Shown: positions 52,553-61,564 of the stretch, piece by piece
Layout of the letters: every line of letters starts with the position of its first letter
Numbering within the stretch: position 1 is the stretch's first letter
Assembly (NCBI RefSeq): GCF_002917925.1
Contig: NZ_PPFE01000001.1
Location: 744,001 to 808,000 of the forward strand
Direction of reading: 5' to 3'
Length of the DNA: 64,000 bases
From: Roseovarius confluentis
GTDB taxonomy: Bacteria; Pseudomonadota; Alphaproteobacteria; Rhodobacterales; Rhodobacteraceae
Made by a program: the position numbers and the translations under genes
The notes under the pieces: model-generated
Database searches by the model: none
Told to the model about the DNA's origin: nothing
Seen by the model: only the letters and a program-made list of their open reading frames with translations

Positions 52553-53470
52553 GCCGAACAGCCGCCGCAGCGCCCCCAATTGGCTGAGCGCCACGCCCCC
52601 GAGGATCAGCGCGAGGCCAAGGTAGAGGCTGGGCGGCAATGCCTCGAACAGCACCACCGCGCCGAAGATGATCGACCAGATCGGCACCTGGTAGTTCACG
52701 AGGCTCAGAAACACCGGCCCGGCGTCACGGATCACCTGCACCAGCAGGATCTGAGCCACGCCCGTCGGCAACAAGCCAAGGTATATGAGCGCCCACAGCA
52801 CCCGGCCCTGCGGCATCTCTGGCAGGCCCTCGACCGCCAGCGCATAAGGCATGAACACCACCGCCGCGACCGTCAGCACGGCAGCGGCCAGCGACAGCCG
52901 GTCCACCTCCGGCGCGAGCCGCGTGAAGATCGACCCGACGGCATAACACCCCGCCGCCGCGACGCAGGCCAACCGCGCCAGCATCTCGAACTCCGCGCCT
53001 GTGGACCGCAACGCCTCTGGCCCGATCAGCACCGCCACACCCAATGTGCCCATCACGAAGCCCACCGCGCGGCGCAGATGCATCCGCTCGCCCGGCACCA
53101 GGAAATGCGCCAGCGGCAGCACCAAAAGCGGCACTGCCGCCATGCAGACACCCGCAAAACCCGAGGCGACGACCTGCTGCCCCCAACTGAGCAGGAAGAA
53201 CGGCAAGGCGTTGGAGAAAAGCCCCATCGCCACGATGAACGCCCAAAGCCGCCCGGCCTGAGGCCCGCGACGGCGCGGCAAGCCCCGGCCCGTCGCGCGG
53301 CAGAGCACCAGCAGGAACACCGCCCCAAGGGTCAACCGCACCGCCACCACCGTCAGCGGCCCGACGCCTTGCAAAGCCACGCTGACCGCCATGAAGGACG
53401 CGCCCCAGATCATGCCCAGCGCGCAGAGCCTGAGCCAGTTCACCGGCGCGACGGCAATCGTCTTTTCCAT
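52547..53470 (-). CDS. DMT-family (EamA) transporter
   Basis: The 307-residue protein has ten predicted helices in two EamA repeats (about 15-145 and 155-295; for example GMIWGASFMAVSVALQGVGPLTVVAVRL and YLGLLPTGVAQILLVQVI). Family members export metabolites or drugs. Substrate not deducible. Convergent with folP, with which its 3' end shares a 32-nt palindrome. Confidence 0.9.
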   Translation of the reverse strand: MEKTIAVAPVNWLRLCALGMIWGASFMAVSVALQGVGPLTVVAVRLTLGAVFLLVLCRATGRGLPRRRGPQAGRLWAFIVAMGLFSNALPFFLLSWGQQVVASGFAGVCMAAVPLLVLPLAHFLVPGERMHLRRAVGFVMGTLGVAVLIGPEALRSTGAEFEMLARLACVAAAGCYAVGSIFTRLAPEVDRLSLAAAVLTVAAVVFMPYALAVEGLPEMPQGRVLWALIYLGLLPTGVAQILLVQVIRDAGPVFLSLVNYQVPIWSIIFGAVVLFEALPPSLYLGLALILGGVALSQLGALRRLFGA

Positions 53471-53572
53471 TCAGATCAACTCTCCGGTCATGTGGGTGCG
53501 TGTCAAAGCGTCCCGAGCGCATTGTCGTTCGTCGCGGCCCAGCCACCTCTTGAGACCGAAAGGAGGCGCATC

Positions 53573-53737
53573 ATGGATATAGCCGTCGGCGCCGCGGCCC
53601 TGTCGATCATCACCTTGGTGATCGTGCTCATCTTGGCCGCGCGCAACAAGCAAAAGACCGAAGAGCGAAAGAAAGATCCCGACATCCCTCCAAGTTCGCT
53701 TGCCAGGAACGGCGAGGCGCACAAGCCGGTCGACTGA
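53573..53737 (+). CDS. Small single-helix membrane protein (54 aa)
   Basis: The ATG follows a strong AAAGGAGGCGCATC ribosome site. Residues about 4-22 form one membrane helix (GAAALSIITLVIVLILAA) followed by a basic then Pro/Lys tail (RNKQKTEERKKDPDIPP). It is of housekeeping-like codon use and ends 9 nt before a bidirectional terminator. No family is recognised. Confidence 0.68.
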   Translation: MDIAVGAAALSIITLVIVLILAARNKQKTEERKKDPDIPPSSLARNGEAHKPVD

Positions 53738-53746
53738 CACGAACGA

Positions 53747-53781
53747 AAAGAGCCGGCGCAATTGACCGGCTCTTTCCTTTT
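53747..53781. terminator. Bidirectional terminator between the small membrane protein and ilvC
   Basis: Arms AAAGAGCCGG and CCGGCTCTTT with loop CGCAATTGA; T-rich on both sides. It serves the 54-aa gene (+) and ilvC (-). Confidence 0.88.
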
Positions 53782-53797
53782 TTGGGTGCGGATGGCC

Positions 53798-54916
<1,119 letters not shown>

Positions 54917-54974
54917 TCATTCACTGTTCTTCAAATACTCAAAAATTCCATGCTCCGGACACCTTGGCAAACAC

Positions 54975-55433
54975 ATGCAACTCGACGACACAGACCGCCG
55001 CATCCTGCGCCAGTACCAGCATGACCCGACGCTCGGCCCCGCCGAGCTGGCGGGGCTCGCAGGCGTGACGCCCGCCACCTGTGCGCGACGGCTGGACCGG
55101 ATGGCGCAGGCGGGGCTTCTGCGCGGCAATCACGCGGTGATCGACTGGGCCACGCTTGGCTACAGCGTCGAGGTCTCCTTGCGCATCACGCTCGACAAGA
55201 CCGTGCCCACCGCGTTCGACGAATTCACCGAGGCCGCGCGCGCCATCCCCGAGGTTCTGGAAATCCAGTCCTTCCTGGGCCGGGTGGACACCCGCCTGTC
55301 GGTCATCGCCCGCGACATGGCCCATTACCAGGAGATCTATCGCACCGCGATCCTCACCCTGCCCCACATCACCGATATCGAGGCATTGATGCACGTCGCG
55401 CAGATCAAGACCGACGAGGTGCTTCCCCTATGA
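54975..55433 (+). CDS. Lrp/AsnC-family transcriptional regulator 1
   Basis: The 152-residue protein has the AsnC-type HTH (LDDTDRRILRQYQHDPTLGPAELAGLAGVTPATCARRLDRM) and a RAM ligand-binding domain (about 75-145; DEFTEAARAIPEVLEIQSFLGRVDTRLSVIARDM). It is divergent from ilvC and overlaps the next regulator gene by 4 nt (ATGA), so the two form one unit, probably a heteromeric or paralogous pair. The effector is likely an amino acid. Confidence 0.93.
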   Translation: MQLDDTDRRILRQYQHDPTLGPAELAGLAGVTPATCARRLDRMAQAGLLRGNHAVIDWATLGYSVEVSLRITLDKTVPTAFDEFTEAARAIPEVLEIQSFLGRVDTRLSVIARDMAHYQEIYRTAILTLPHITDIEALMHVAQIKTDEVLPL

Positions 55434-55888
55434 TCGAACTGGACACGACCGACCGCCAGATCCTGCGCGCGCTGGTGAAGGACGCCACGCAATCGGCGGG
55501 CGCCATCGGCCGTGCCCTGGGCCTCAGCCAGCCCGCCGCGTGGCGCCGCATCAAGCGACTGCGCGACGCGGGCATTCTGAAAACCCAGCGGCTCGACCTC
55601 GACAAGGAGGCGCTGGGGTTCGGCGTCACTGTCTTTCTGGGCCTGAAACTGGCCACCAAGGGCCGCGTCAGCCTTGCCGATTTCGAACGCGCGGTGTCTG
55701 CCATCCCCGAGGTACAGACGGTCGAGCATATTCTTGGCCTCTACGACTATCGCCTGCGCGTCGTGGCCCGCGACATCTCGGATTTCGAGCGCGTGCTGCG
55801 CCGCCGCATCATGACCCTTCCGGGCGTCGGAGACGTCGAGGCGAACGTGCTCCTGAGCGAGGAACGTCGCCCCGGCCCGATCGGCTGA
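55430..55888 (+). CDS. Lrp/AsnC-family transcriptional regulator 2
   Basis: This 152-residue paralogue of the upstream gene has LDTTDRQILRALVKDATQSAGAIGRALGLSQPAAWRRIKRL and the RAM domain VSLADFERAVSAIPEVQTVEHILGLYDYRLRVVARDISDF. Sequence identity to its neighbour is moderate but the layout is equal. Translation is coupled (ATGA). Confidence 0.93.
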   Translation: MIELDTTDRQILRALVKDATQSAGAIGRALGLSQPAAWRRIKRLRDAGILKTQRLDLDKEALGFGVTVFLGLKLATKGRVSLADFERAVSAIPEVQTVEHILGLYDYRLRVVARDISDFERVLRRRIMTLPGVGDVEANVLLSEERRPGPIG

Positions 55889-56093
55889 TATCACCACGGC
55901 TGTATACTGCGGCATGCCTGCATGCCAAAGTATTCTTTAATTACATAGACTTATTCGCCCTCCGCATGACGGGTATGCAGAATCGGCGGCTAGCCGCGCC
56001 CCCTGCAACACATCTATGCTGCGTTGCAGAATTAGCGTGCCGACCCGGCATTCCACGAGGTCGGTAACCACCTGCAACCGAACGAGGTACCCC

Positions 56094-56438
56094 ATGAAAA
56101 CGATCCTGACCGCCGCCGCCCTTGCCCTGACAGCAACCACGGCCATTGCCGATACCGTCACGCTGACACGGGCGAATGCAGGCGTAACCCTGCATGAAAC
56201 CGATGCCGACATGAGCGTCTACTGGATCGAGGATGGCGACGCCTACGCACTGACCGCCACATATGTCACCGGCGAGGCGCCCGCCGATCCCGCACGCCTG
56301 CGGATGCACCTGTCGGATGGCGACACGGTGACCTTCGGTCTGCCCGGCGTGCAGGACCGCGTGTTCACCTTCGCCCGCGACGGCGAAACCGTCTCGGTCC
56401 GGTCGGCCCGCGTCAGCGTCGATTACGCCAGCAAGTAA
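56094..56438 (+). CDS. Hypothetical exported protein (114 aa)
   Basis: Start 56094 follows GAGGTACCCC. A signal peptide (MKTILTAAALALTATTAIA) precedes a beta-rich mature part of about 95 residues with VTLTRANAGVTLHETDADMSVYWIEDGD and LPGVQDRVFTFARDGETVSV. No family recognised; location between Lrp genes and an aminotransferase gives no functional link. Confidence 0.65.
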   Translation: MKTILTAAALALTATTAIADTVTLTRANAGVTLHETDADMSVYWIEDGDAYALTATYVTGEAPADPARLRMHLSDGDTVTFGLPGVQDRVFTFARDGETVSVRSARVSVDYASK

Positions 56439-56599
56439 GTCCGGCCTTCGGTCGTGCTCCGCCGCGGCGCCCCGTGCGTCGCGGCGTTCTCATGTGCGGC
56501 GTGCTGAAAAACACTTCGGCGTGACGGCATGACGCCCTGTCATCCCGCCGCGCGTCGAGGCATACTGCCGCCAGTTTTCCAAACCAGGACAGGACGCTC

Positions 56600-57727
56600 A
56601 TGACCGCTCTTCGCCCCGATATCGACCCCGACGGCCTGCTGGAATATTCCGTCGTCTTCACCGACCGCTCGCTCAACCACATGAGCAAGGCGTTCCAAGG
56701 GGTCATGACCGACATCTCGGCCATGCTGAAAGAGGTCTACAACGCCTCTGCCGTGGCCATCGTGCCCGGTGGTGGTACCGTCGCGATGGAGGCCGTCGCG
56801 CGCCAGTTCGGCCATGACGCCCATGCGCTGATCGTGCGCAACGGCTGGTTCTCCTATCGCTGGAGCCAGATTTTCGAGGCCGGACAGTTCACCTCGGACA
56901 CGACCGTCTGCATGGCCCGCCAGACCGGCAACGGGGCACAGGCCCCCTTTGCCCCCGCCCCGATCGAGGAAGTGACGGCGAAGATCCGCGAAGCCAAGCC
57001 CGACGCCGTCTTCGCGCCGCACGTGGAAACCAGCGCCGGCATCATCCTGCCCGATGACTACATCACCGCGTTGGCCGAGGCCGCGCATGAGGTGGGCGCC
57101 CTGATGGTGCTCGACTGCATCGCCTCGGGCTGCGCCTGGGTCGATATGAAACAGACCGGCGTCGACGTGCTGATCTCCGCCCCGCAAAAGGGCTGGTCGG
57201 CCTCGCCCTCCGCTGGTCTGGTGATGATGTCCGACCGGGCACTGGAGCGGCTGGACAAGACCACCTCCAACAGCTTCGCCATCGACCTCAAGAAATGGCA
57301 CGCGATCATGCAGGCGTATGAGAACGGCGGTCATGCCTATCACGCCACCATGCCCACCGACGCGCTGCGCGGGTTTCGCGATACCATGCAGGAGACGAAG
57401 GACTTCGGCTTTGAAAAACTGCGGCAGGCGCAATGGGACCTGGGCAATTCGGTACGTGCCATGCTGGCCGACAACGGCGTGACATCCGTGGCGGCCGAGG
57501 GCTACGGCGCGCCGGGCGTGGTGGTCAGCTACACCACCGACCCCGAGGTGCAAAACGGCAAGAAATTCGCCGCCGAGGGCATGCAGATCGCCGCCGGCGT
57601 GCCCCTGCAAGTGGGCGAGCCCGACGGGTTCATGACCTTCCGGCTGGGGCTTTTCGGTCTGGACAAGCTGTATGATATCGCGGCCGCGAAGGCCCGGCTG
57701 AAAGAGGTGTTCGATAGGGTGCTGTAA
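56600..57727 (+). CDS. Class V aminotransferase (alanine-glyoxylate aminotransferase-like)
   Basis: The 375-residue protein has the class V fold: VVFTDRSLNHMSKAFQGVMTDI, VAIVPGGGTVAMEAVAR, VFAPHVETSAGIILPDDY, and the PLP lysine in SAPQKGWSASPSAGLVMM (Lys197). It is a serine/alanine-glyoxylate transaminase relative. The GACGCTC-ATG start follows AGGACAGGACGCTC. A palindromic, terminator-like hairpin lies about 50 nt downstream. Confidence 0.9.
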   Translation: MTALRPDIDPDGLLEYSVVFTDRSLNHMSKAFQGVMTDISAMLKEVYNASAVAIVPGGGTVAMEAVARQFGHDAHALIVRNGWFSYRWSQIFEAGQFTSDTTVCMARQTGNGAQAPFAPAPIEEVTAKIREAKPDAVFAPHVETSAGIILPDDYITALAEAAHEVGALMVLDCIASGCAWVDMKQTGVDVLISAPQKGWSASPSAGLVMMSDRALERLDKTTSNSFAIDLKKWHAIMQAYENGGHAYHATMPTDALRGFRDTMQETKDFGFEKLRQAQWDLGNSVRAMLADNGVTSVAAEGYGAPGVVVSYTTDPEVQNGKKFAAEGMQIAAGVPLQVGEPDGFMTFRLGLFGLDKLYDIAAAKARLKEVFDRVL

Positions 57728-57776
57728 GCTTTTTTTGTGATAGACAAGCCAAGTATAGAGGCGAGATGTAAGAATT

Positions 57777-57803
57777 GCAGCGCCCACTCCGAGTGGACGC
57801 TGC
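57777..57803. terminator. Hairpin after the class V aminotransferase
   Basis: GCAGCG-C-CCACTC pairs with GAGTGG-A-CGCTGC around a single C, one mismatch. On the + strand it is followed by GTTGTTTTAG, so it may terminate the aminotransferase; on the - strand it lies just beyond the stop of a 28-aa frame. Confidence 0.55.
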
Positions 57804-57809
57804 GTTGTT

Positions 57810-57896
57810 TTAGTCTTTGTTGTAGTGCAGCCAAGCCAACCACAGCGTGACTGCGCCTATTAACAATGAAATCAGTTCGATAACCTCTGCACCCAT
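57810..57896 (-). CDS. Candidate 28-aa hydrophobic peptide
   Basis: ATG 57896 (GAGGTGAAGAAAGC upstream, spacing long) to TAA at 57810. The peptide is nearly all one membrane helix (VIELISLLIGAVTLWLAWLHY) with a short acidic head and Asn/Lys/Asp tail, like type I toxin or holin-like peptides. A hairpin follows. Not conserved evidence in hand; low to moderate confidence. Confidence 0.35.
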   Translation of the reverse strand: MGAEVIELISLLIGAVTLWLAWLHYNKD

Positions 57897-58140
57897 GCTT
57901 TCTTCACCTCACTTTTGTAGAGGCAGAAAGAACTGTCCGGTTATCGTGAGAGAACGATTGGCACACTACGGGAGTTTTCCCGCCTCGATAGTTGTCGCCA
58001 ATGTTCGTTCAAAGTGTCTTGGACCGCAGTCAACAGACACCTCCACCTGCAAAGTTAAGGTGAGGAACGATCCATACTTTGTCAACCGTTGAATATTCCG
58101 AAATTTGCGGCGTGGGTTCGTCCTTTAGCACCACGTACTT

Positions 58141-58815
58141 CTACCGCAGCCGTACATTGCTAACCGCGCCGAGCCCCCGGCGCAGGCACATCCAGATCAC
58201 CCAGCCGCTGGCCAACAGCCACAGCCCGCCCCACATCCACGTGGTGCCGCCGAACTCCTCGGCCAGCATCCGCGCGTCGGAATGCAGCCAGCCGCGCGCG
58301 ATGGTATCGATGTAGATGTCCAACGGCACATAGATCATGGAGGCCAGCCCGATCACCCGCAGGATCAGATCGTTCACGTCTCGGGGCAGGTATTTCGCCA
58401 CCAGCAGCAGCACGATTCCCGTCATCACGCCAAAGACCAGGGCGAAGGGCGCGCGCACATACAGAATTGTCACAGCCAGCAGCGTCATGCCAAGCAGGCC
58501 CAGCACAGTCCGGTCCGCCTTTGTTCGCACAGCGACCATGAACAGTCCGACCCCGATTATGAGCGATCCGAGGTACCCCGCGCTCAGACTCCAAAACCGG
58601 CTGCCCCCGCGCGAGGTCACCGACCCGCCCTGCATCGGGTCGAGCGTCAGGTCCAGAACTTCGCCGCCGGTCAGAAGCACGGCCAGCACGTGGCCCAGCT
58701 CATGCAGAAACACCACCAGCAGTTTCAGCGGGATCACCACGGGGGTCCGCCACAATAGGGCAATCGCAGCAACGAGCAGCAGCAATTGCCAATGGCCGCG
58801 CAGAAACGCCTGCAT
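58141..58815 (-). CDS. M50-type membrane metalloprotease
   Basis: The 224-residue protein has about five to six membrane helices and an HELGH zinc motif (LLVVFLHELGHVLAVLLTGG, His38/Glu39/His42) in the second helix. It resembles the small Peptidase_M50B group, related to site-2 proteases. Targets unknown. It is directly downstream of the hydroxylase gene (3-nt gap) on the same strand, so the two may be cotranscribed. Confidence 0.88.
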   Translation of the reverse strand: MQAFLRGHWQLLLLVAAIALLWRTPVVIPLKLLVVFLHELGHVLAVLLTGGEVLDLTLDPMQGGSVTSRGGSRFWSLSAGYLGSLIIGVGLFMVAVRTKADRTVLGLLGMTLLAVTILYVRAPFALVFGVMTGIVLLLVAKYLPRDVNDLILRVIGLASMIYVPLDIYIDTIARGWLHSDARMLAEEFGGTTWMWGGLWLLASGWVIWMCLRRGLGAVSNVRLR

Positions 58816-58817
58816 TC

Positions 58818-60020
58818 TCAGCCCCTTGCGCCGAGACCAAGCTGCATCAGCGTCTTGCGCACCGGGGCCAGCCCGTAAAGCGCGTTCAACGCCTGCATCC
58901 GCGCGTCGCGCAGCACCGGCGCGCTGACCATGGACGCGCGGTTCAGCATGTCGATGCCCGTCACCCGCGCCATCACTTCCAGATGGCGGCGCTTGTGATA
59001 AGTTTCCAGCATCTCGCGGTCGCCCAGTTGCTCGGGATGTGCGGTGGCCAGATCCAGCAGCACGTGCAGGTCACCAAGCGACATGTTCAGACCCTGCGCC
59101 CCTATAGGTGGCACCACATGCGCGGCCTCGGCCACCAGCGCAATGCGTTCGCCAGCCATGCGCTCGGCCACCTGGGATATGATCGGCCAGACCGTCCGGC
59201 GCGAGGCCAGCGTCAGCGGCCCGAAAAGGTGGCAGGACCGCGTGCTCATCTCCACCTCGAATTGCGCCACGTCCAGGCCGGCCAGCCGCTGCGCCTCGGG
59301 ACCTTCCTCCATCCACACCACGGCGGACGAGGGCCGCCCCTCGTAATCCGGCAGCGGGACCAGCGTGAAGGGGCCGCCGCTGCGGTGGATCTCTGTCGAG
59401 ACGTTGTCATGCGGGATCGGATGGGTCACCGCGAAGGCCAGCGCCTTTTGGCCGTAGCGCGTTGTTTTCACGGGAATACCGGCAGCCTCCCGCATGGGCG
59501 AGCCGCGCCCGTCGGCGGCCAGGACCAGCCGGGCACGCGCCCTGGTGCCGTCACTCAGGCCCACCCGCGCCTCGGCCTCGCGGGTAAAGAGGGTTTCCGC
59601 CGCCACGCCGGAACGAAACTCCACGGTGTCGAGGCTGTCCAACTGCGCCACCATCTCGCGCCGCAAGAGCCAGTTGGGCAGGTTCCAGCCAAAGGGCTTT
59701 TCCGAAATGTCGCCCGCATCGAAATCCTTGACGACGCGCGGCTCCGCCACGTCGCCGCCCGCGTCAACGATGCGCATCACCTGCAAAGGCGCCGCCTCGG
59801 CGTCCAGCCGGTCCCATATCCCCGCCTCCGCCAGAAGCGCTTGCGCCGGTTGCAGAATCGCGGTGGTGCGCAGGTCCGATCCTTCGGCATCGCGCTCGGT
59901 CACCGGCGGGGCCGGATCAACGCACAGCACGCGGAACCCGGCGCCCCCGAACAGGGCCGCCGCCGACAGCCCGGCCACGCCGCCGCCGGATACGATGATG
60001 TCGAAATCGAATGGGCGCAT
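58818..60020 (-). CDS. UbiH/UbiF-family FAD-dependent hydroxylase
   Basis: Start 60020 (AAGGAGGCAGGAAAC upstream) gives 400 residues. FAD-binding GGGVAGLSAAALFGGAG, DADGRGS-like (LAADGRGSPMREAAGIPV), and ERIALVAEAAHVVPPIGAQGLNMSLGD match the ubiquinone-biosynthesis hydroxylase group (UbiH/UbiF/COQ6). The usual GDAAH reads AEAAH. A role in ubiquinone synthesis is likely but the position hydroxylated is not assigned. It is followed by the M50 gene. Confidence 0.88.
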   Translation of the reverse strand: MRPFDFDIIVSGGGVAGLSAAALFGGAGFRVLCVDPAPPVTERDAEGSDLRTTAILQPAQALLAEAGIWDRLDAEAAPLQVMRIVDAGGDVAEPRVVKDFDAGDISEKPFGWNLPNWLLRREMVAQLDSLDTVEFRSGVAAETLFTREAEARVGLSDGTRARARLVLAADGRGSPMREAAGIPVKTTRYGQKALAFAVTHPIPHDNVSTEIHRSGGPFTLVPLPDYEGRPSSAVVWMEEGPEAQRLAGLDVAQFEVEMSTRSCHLFGPLTLASRRTVWPIISQVAERMAGERIALVAEAAHVVPPIGAQGLNMSLGDLHVLLDLATAHPEQLGDREMLETYHKRRHLEVMARVTGIDMLNRASMVSAPVLRDARMQALNALYGLAPVRKTLMQLGLGARG

Positions 60021-60163
60021 GTTTCCTGCCTCCTTCGCGTTCAACATAGGCCGCGCGTGACGCGGTCACCAGCGGCATCGGAACGCAGCGCCAGATAAAT
60101 GATTAATCGATCACGGTCAGTGCCTTGCATGGCGTACCCGACTCGACACATGAAGTCCTCCGC

Positions 60164-60817
60164 CTAGACCAGCCGCGACAGAAATCCTGACAGATCGTCG
60201 GTATGGTGATGCACGTGATCGGCTTCGACCACCTCGGGGCCTACCAGCACGGTCCGCATCCCCATCGCATGTGGCGCCGCAAGGTTGCGCACGTCATCCT
60301 CGAACATCGCCGCCCGTGCCGTGACGACGCCATCGGTGGCAAAGACCCGGTCGAACGCCGCCCGGTCCGGCTTGGGATGGAACCCGGCATGTTCCACGCC
60401 GTAGATCGCGTCGAAAAGACCCTCCAGCCCCCGCGCCTCGACCACGCGCTGCGCATAAGGGGCCGAGCCGTTCGTATAGACGATCTTGCGCCCCGGCAGT
60501 GCACGGATATGCGCGGCCAGCTCCACGTCCGCTTCCAGTACGTCGAAGGAAATGTCGTGCACGTCCGTCAGGTACGGCCCCGGGTCCACGTCATGCTCTC
60601 GCATCAGCCCGGCCAGCGTCGTGCCGTGCCGCCGCCAGTAGTCCAGCCGCAGCCGGTCGGCCTCGGCCCGGTCCACACCCAGCGCGTCCATCACGAACTG
60701 CGTCATCCGCACTTCGATCTGGTCGAACAGGCGCATCTCGGGCGGATACAGCGTGTTGTCGAGGTCAAAGACCCAGGTCTCCACATGCGCGAAGAATTCT
60801 TTCGCCATCGTTTCCAT
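60164..60817 (-). CDS. HAD-family pyrimidine 5'-nucleotidase-like hydrolase
   Basis: Start at 60817 (AAAGAGCGG before ATG; 60808 also possible) gives about 217 residues. HAD motifs: WVFDLDNTLYP (DxDxT), VYTNGSAP (motif II) and a late Lys/Asp pair (HPKPDRAAF, FEDDVRNL). The N-terminal sequence and YWRRHGTTLAGLMREHDVDP fit the SDT1-type pyrimidine 5'-nucleotidase subfamily. It dephosphorylates nucleotides in the cytosol. Divergent from a GntR regulator with about 95 nt between the starts. Confidence 0.9.
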   Translation of the reverse strand: METMAKEFFAHVETWVFDLDNTLYPPEMRLFDQIEVRMTQFVMDALGVDRAEADRLRLDYWRRHGTTLAGLMREHDVDPGPYLTDVHDISFDVLEADVELAAHIRALPGRKIVYTNGSAPYAQRVVEARGLEGLFDAIYGVEHAGFHPKPDRAAFDRVFATDGVVTARAAMFEDDVRNLAAPHAMGMRTVLVGPEVVEADHVHHHTDDLSGFLSRLV

Positions 60818-60913
60818 CCGCTCTTTATTGTCGCAGGGCCCTGCAAGGCTTGCACCCCGCGCCCTGCCCCGCATACTCTCATCCATCGAAACCAGATAAC
60901 AAAAGAGAGTGCG

Positions 60914-61564
60914 ATGACCATAGCCGCGCCGCAGAAAGATGCCTACCACCTGATCCTCGAGGCGATCGACACCGGTGATTACAAGCCCGGCGACCGCCTG
61001 GTGGAAAGCGACCTGGCAGAGCGGTTCGGGGTGTCGCGCACGCCGATCCGCGAGGCGCTGCAACGGCTGGAAACCCAGAGCCTGCTGACCCGCGACGGCC
61101 GCAGCCTGATCGTGTCGTCACTGGATCACAACCAGCTGGCAGAGCTTTATGTCGTGCGCGCCGAGTTGGAGGGGCTGGCCGCCAACCTTGCCGCCCGTCA
61201 TGCCGCGCCGGAAGAAGTGCGCGTGCTGCGCGACATGGTCACTGACGATCACGCCCTGATTGACGATCCCAAGGCGATGGCCCGCGCCAACCGGCGCTTT
61301 CACAAGCAGATCCACCTGTCCTCGCACAACCGCTTCCTGGTGCAGCAGCTGGACCTGGTACATCGCTCCATGGCACTGATGGCGACCACGTCTCTGGCCG
61401 CCCTTGGCCGCCCCGAGGATGCGCTGGCCGAGCATGACGCCATCGTCACCGCTATCGAGAACGGCGACGCCGAGGCCGCGGGCGAGGCATTGCGCGCCCA
61501 TATTTCCAAGGCGTTCGTGACCCGGTTGAAACTGGATTCAGGGGAACTGGGCACGCTGATCTAG
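60914..61564 (+). CDS. GntR-family (FadR/FCD) transcriptional regulator
   Basis: The 216-residue protein has a GntR HTH (YKPGDRLVESDLAERFGVSRTPIREALQRLETQSLL) and an FCD effector domain (about 75-205; DLVHRSMALMATTSLA, LAEHDAIVTAIENGDAEAAGEALRAHI). The FCD His/Asp metal site is partly visible. It overlaps the convergent glycosyltransferase gene by 27 nt. Target unknown. Confidence 0.92.
   Translation: MTIAAPQKDAYHLILEAIDTGDYKPGDRLVESDLAERFGVSRTPIREALQRLETQSLLTRDGRSLIVSSLDHNQLAELYVVRAELEGLAANLAARHAAPEEVRVLRDMVTDDHALIDDPKAMARANRRFHKQIHLSSHNRFLVQQLDLVHRSMALMATTSLAALGRPEDALAEHDAIVTAIENGDAEAAGEALRAHISKAFVTRLKLDSGELGTLI

Larger units (their letters stand above)
57728..58140. other. AT-richer spacer between aminotransferase and M50 genes
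   Basis: About 410 nt with lower GC than its surroundings. Besides the hairpin and the 28-aa frame, no domain-bearing gene is seen. A + strand frame (57847-58092, 81 aa) has atypical composition and overlaps the 28-aa frame on the other strand, so it is not called. Confidence 0.4.

Noticed and set aside
57847..58092. 81-codon + strand frame after the aminotransferase
   Set aside because: Atypical composition, overlaps the 28-aa candidate on the other strand and has no ribosome site.
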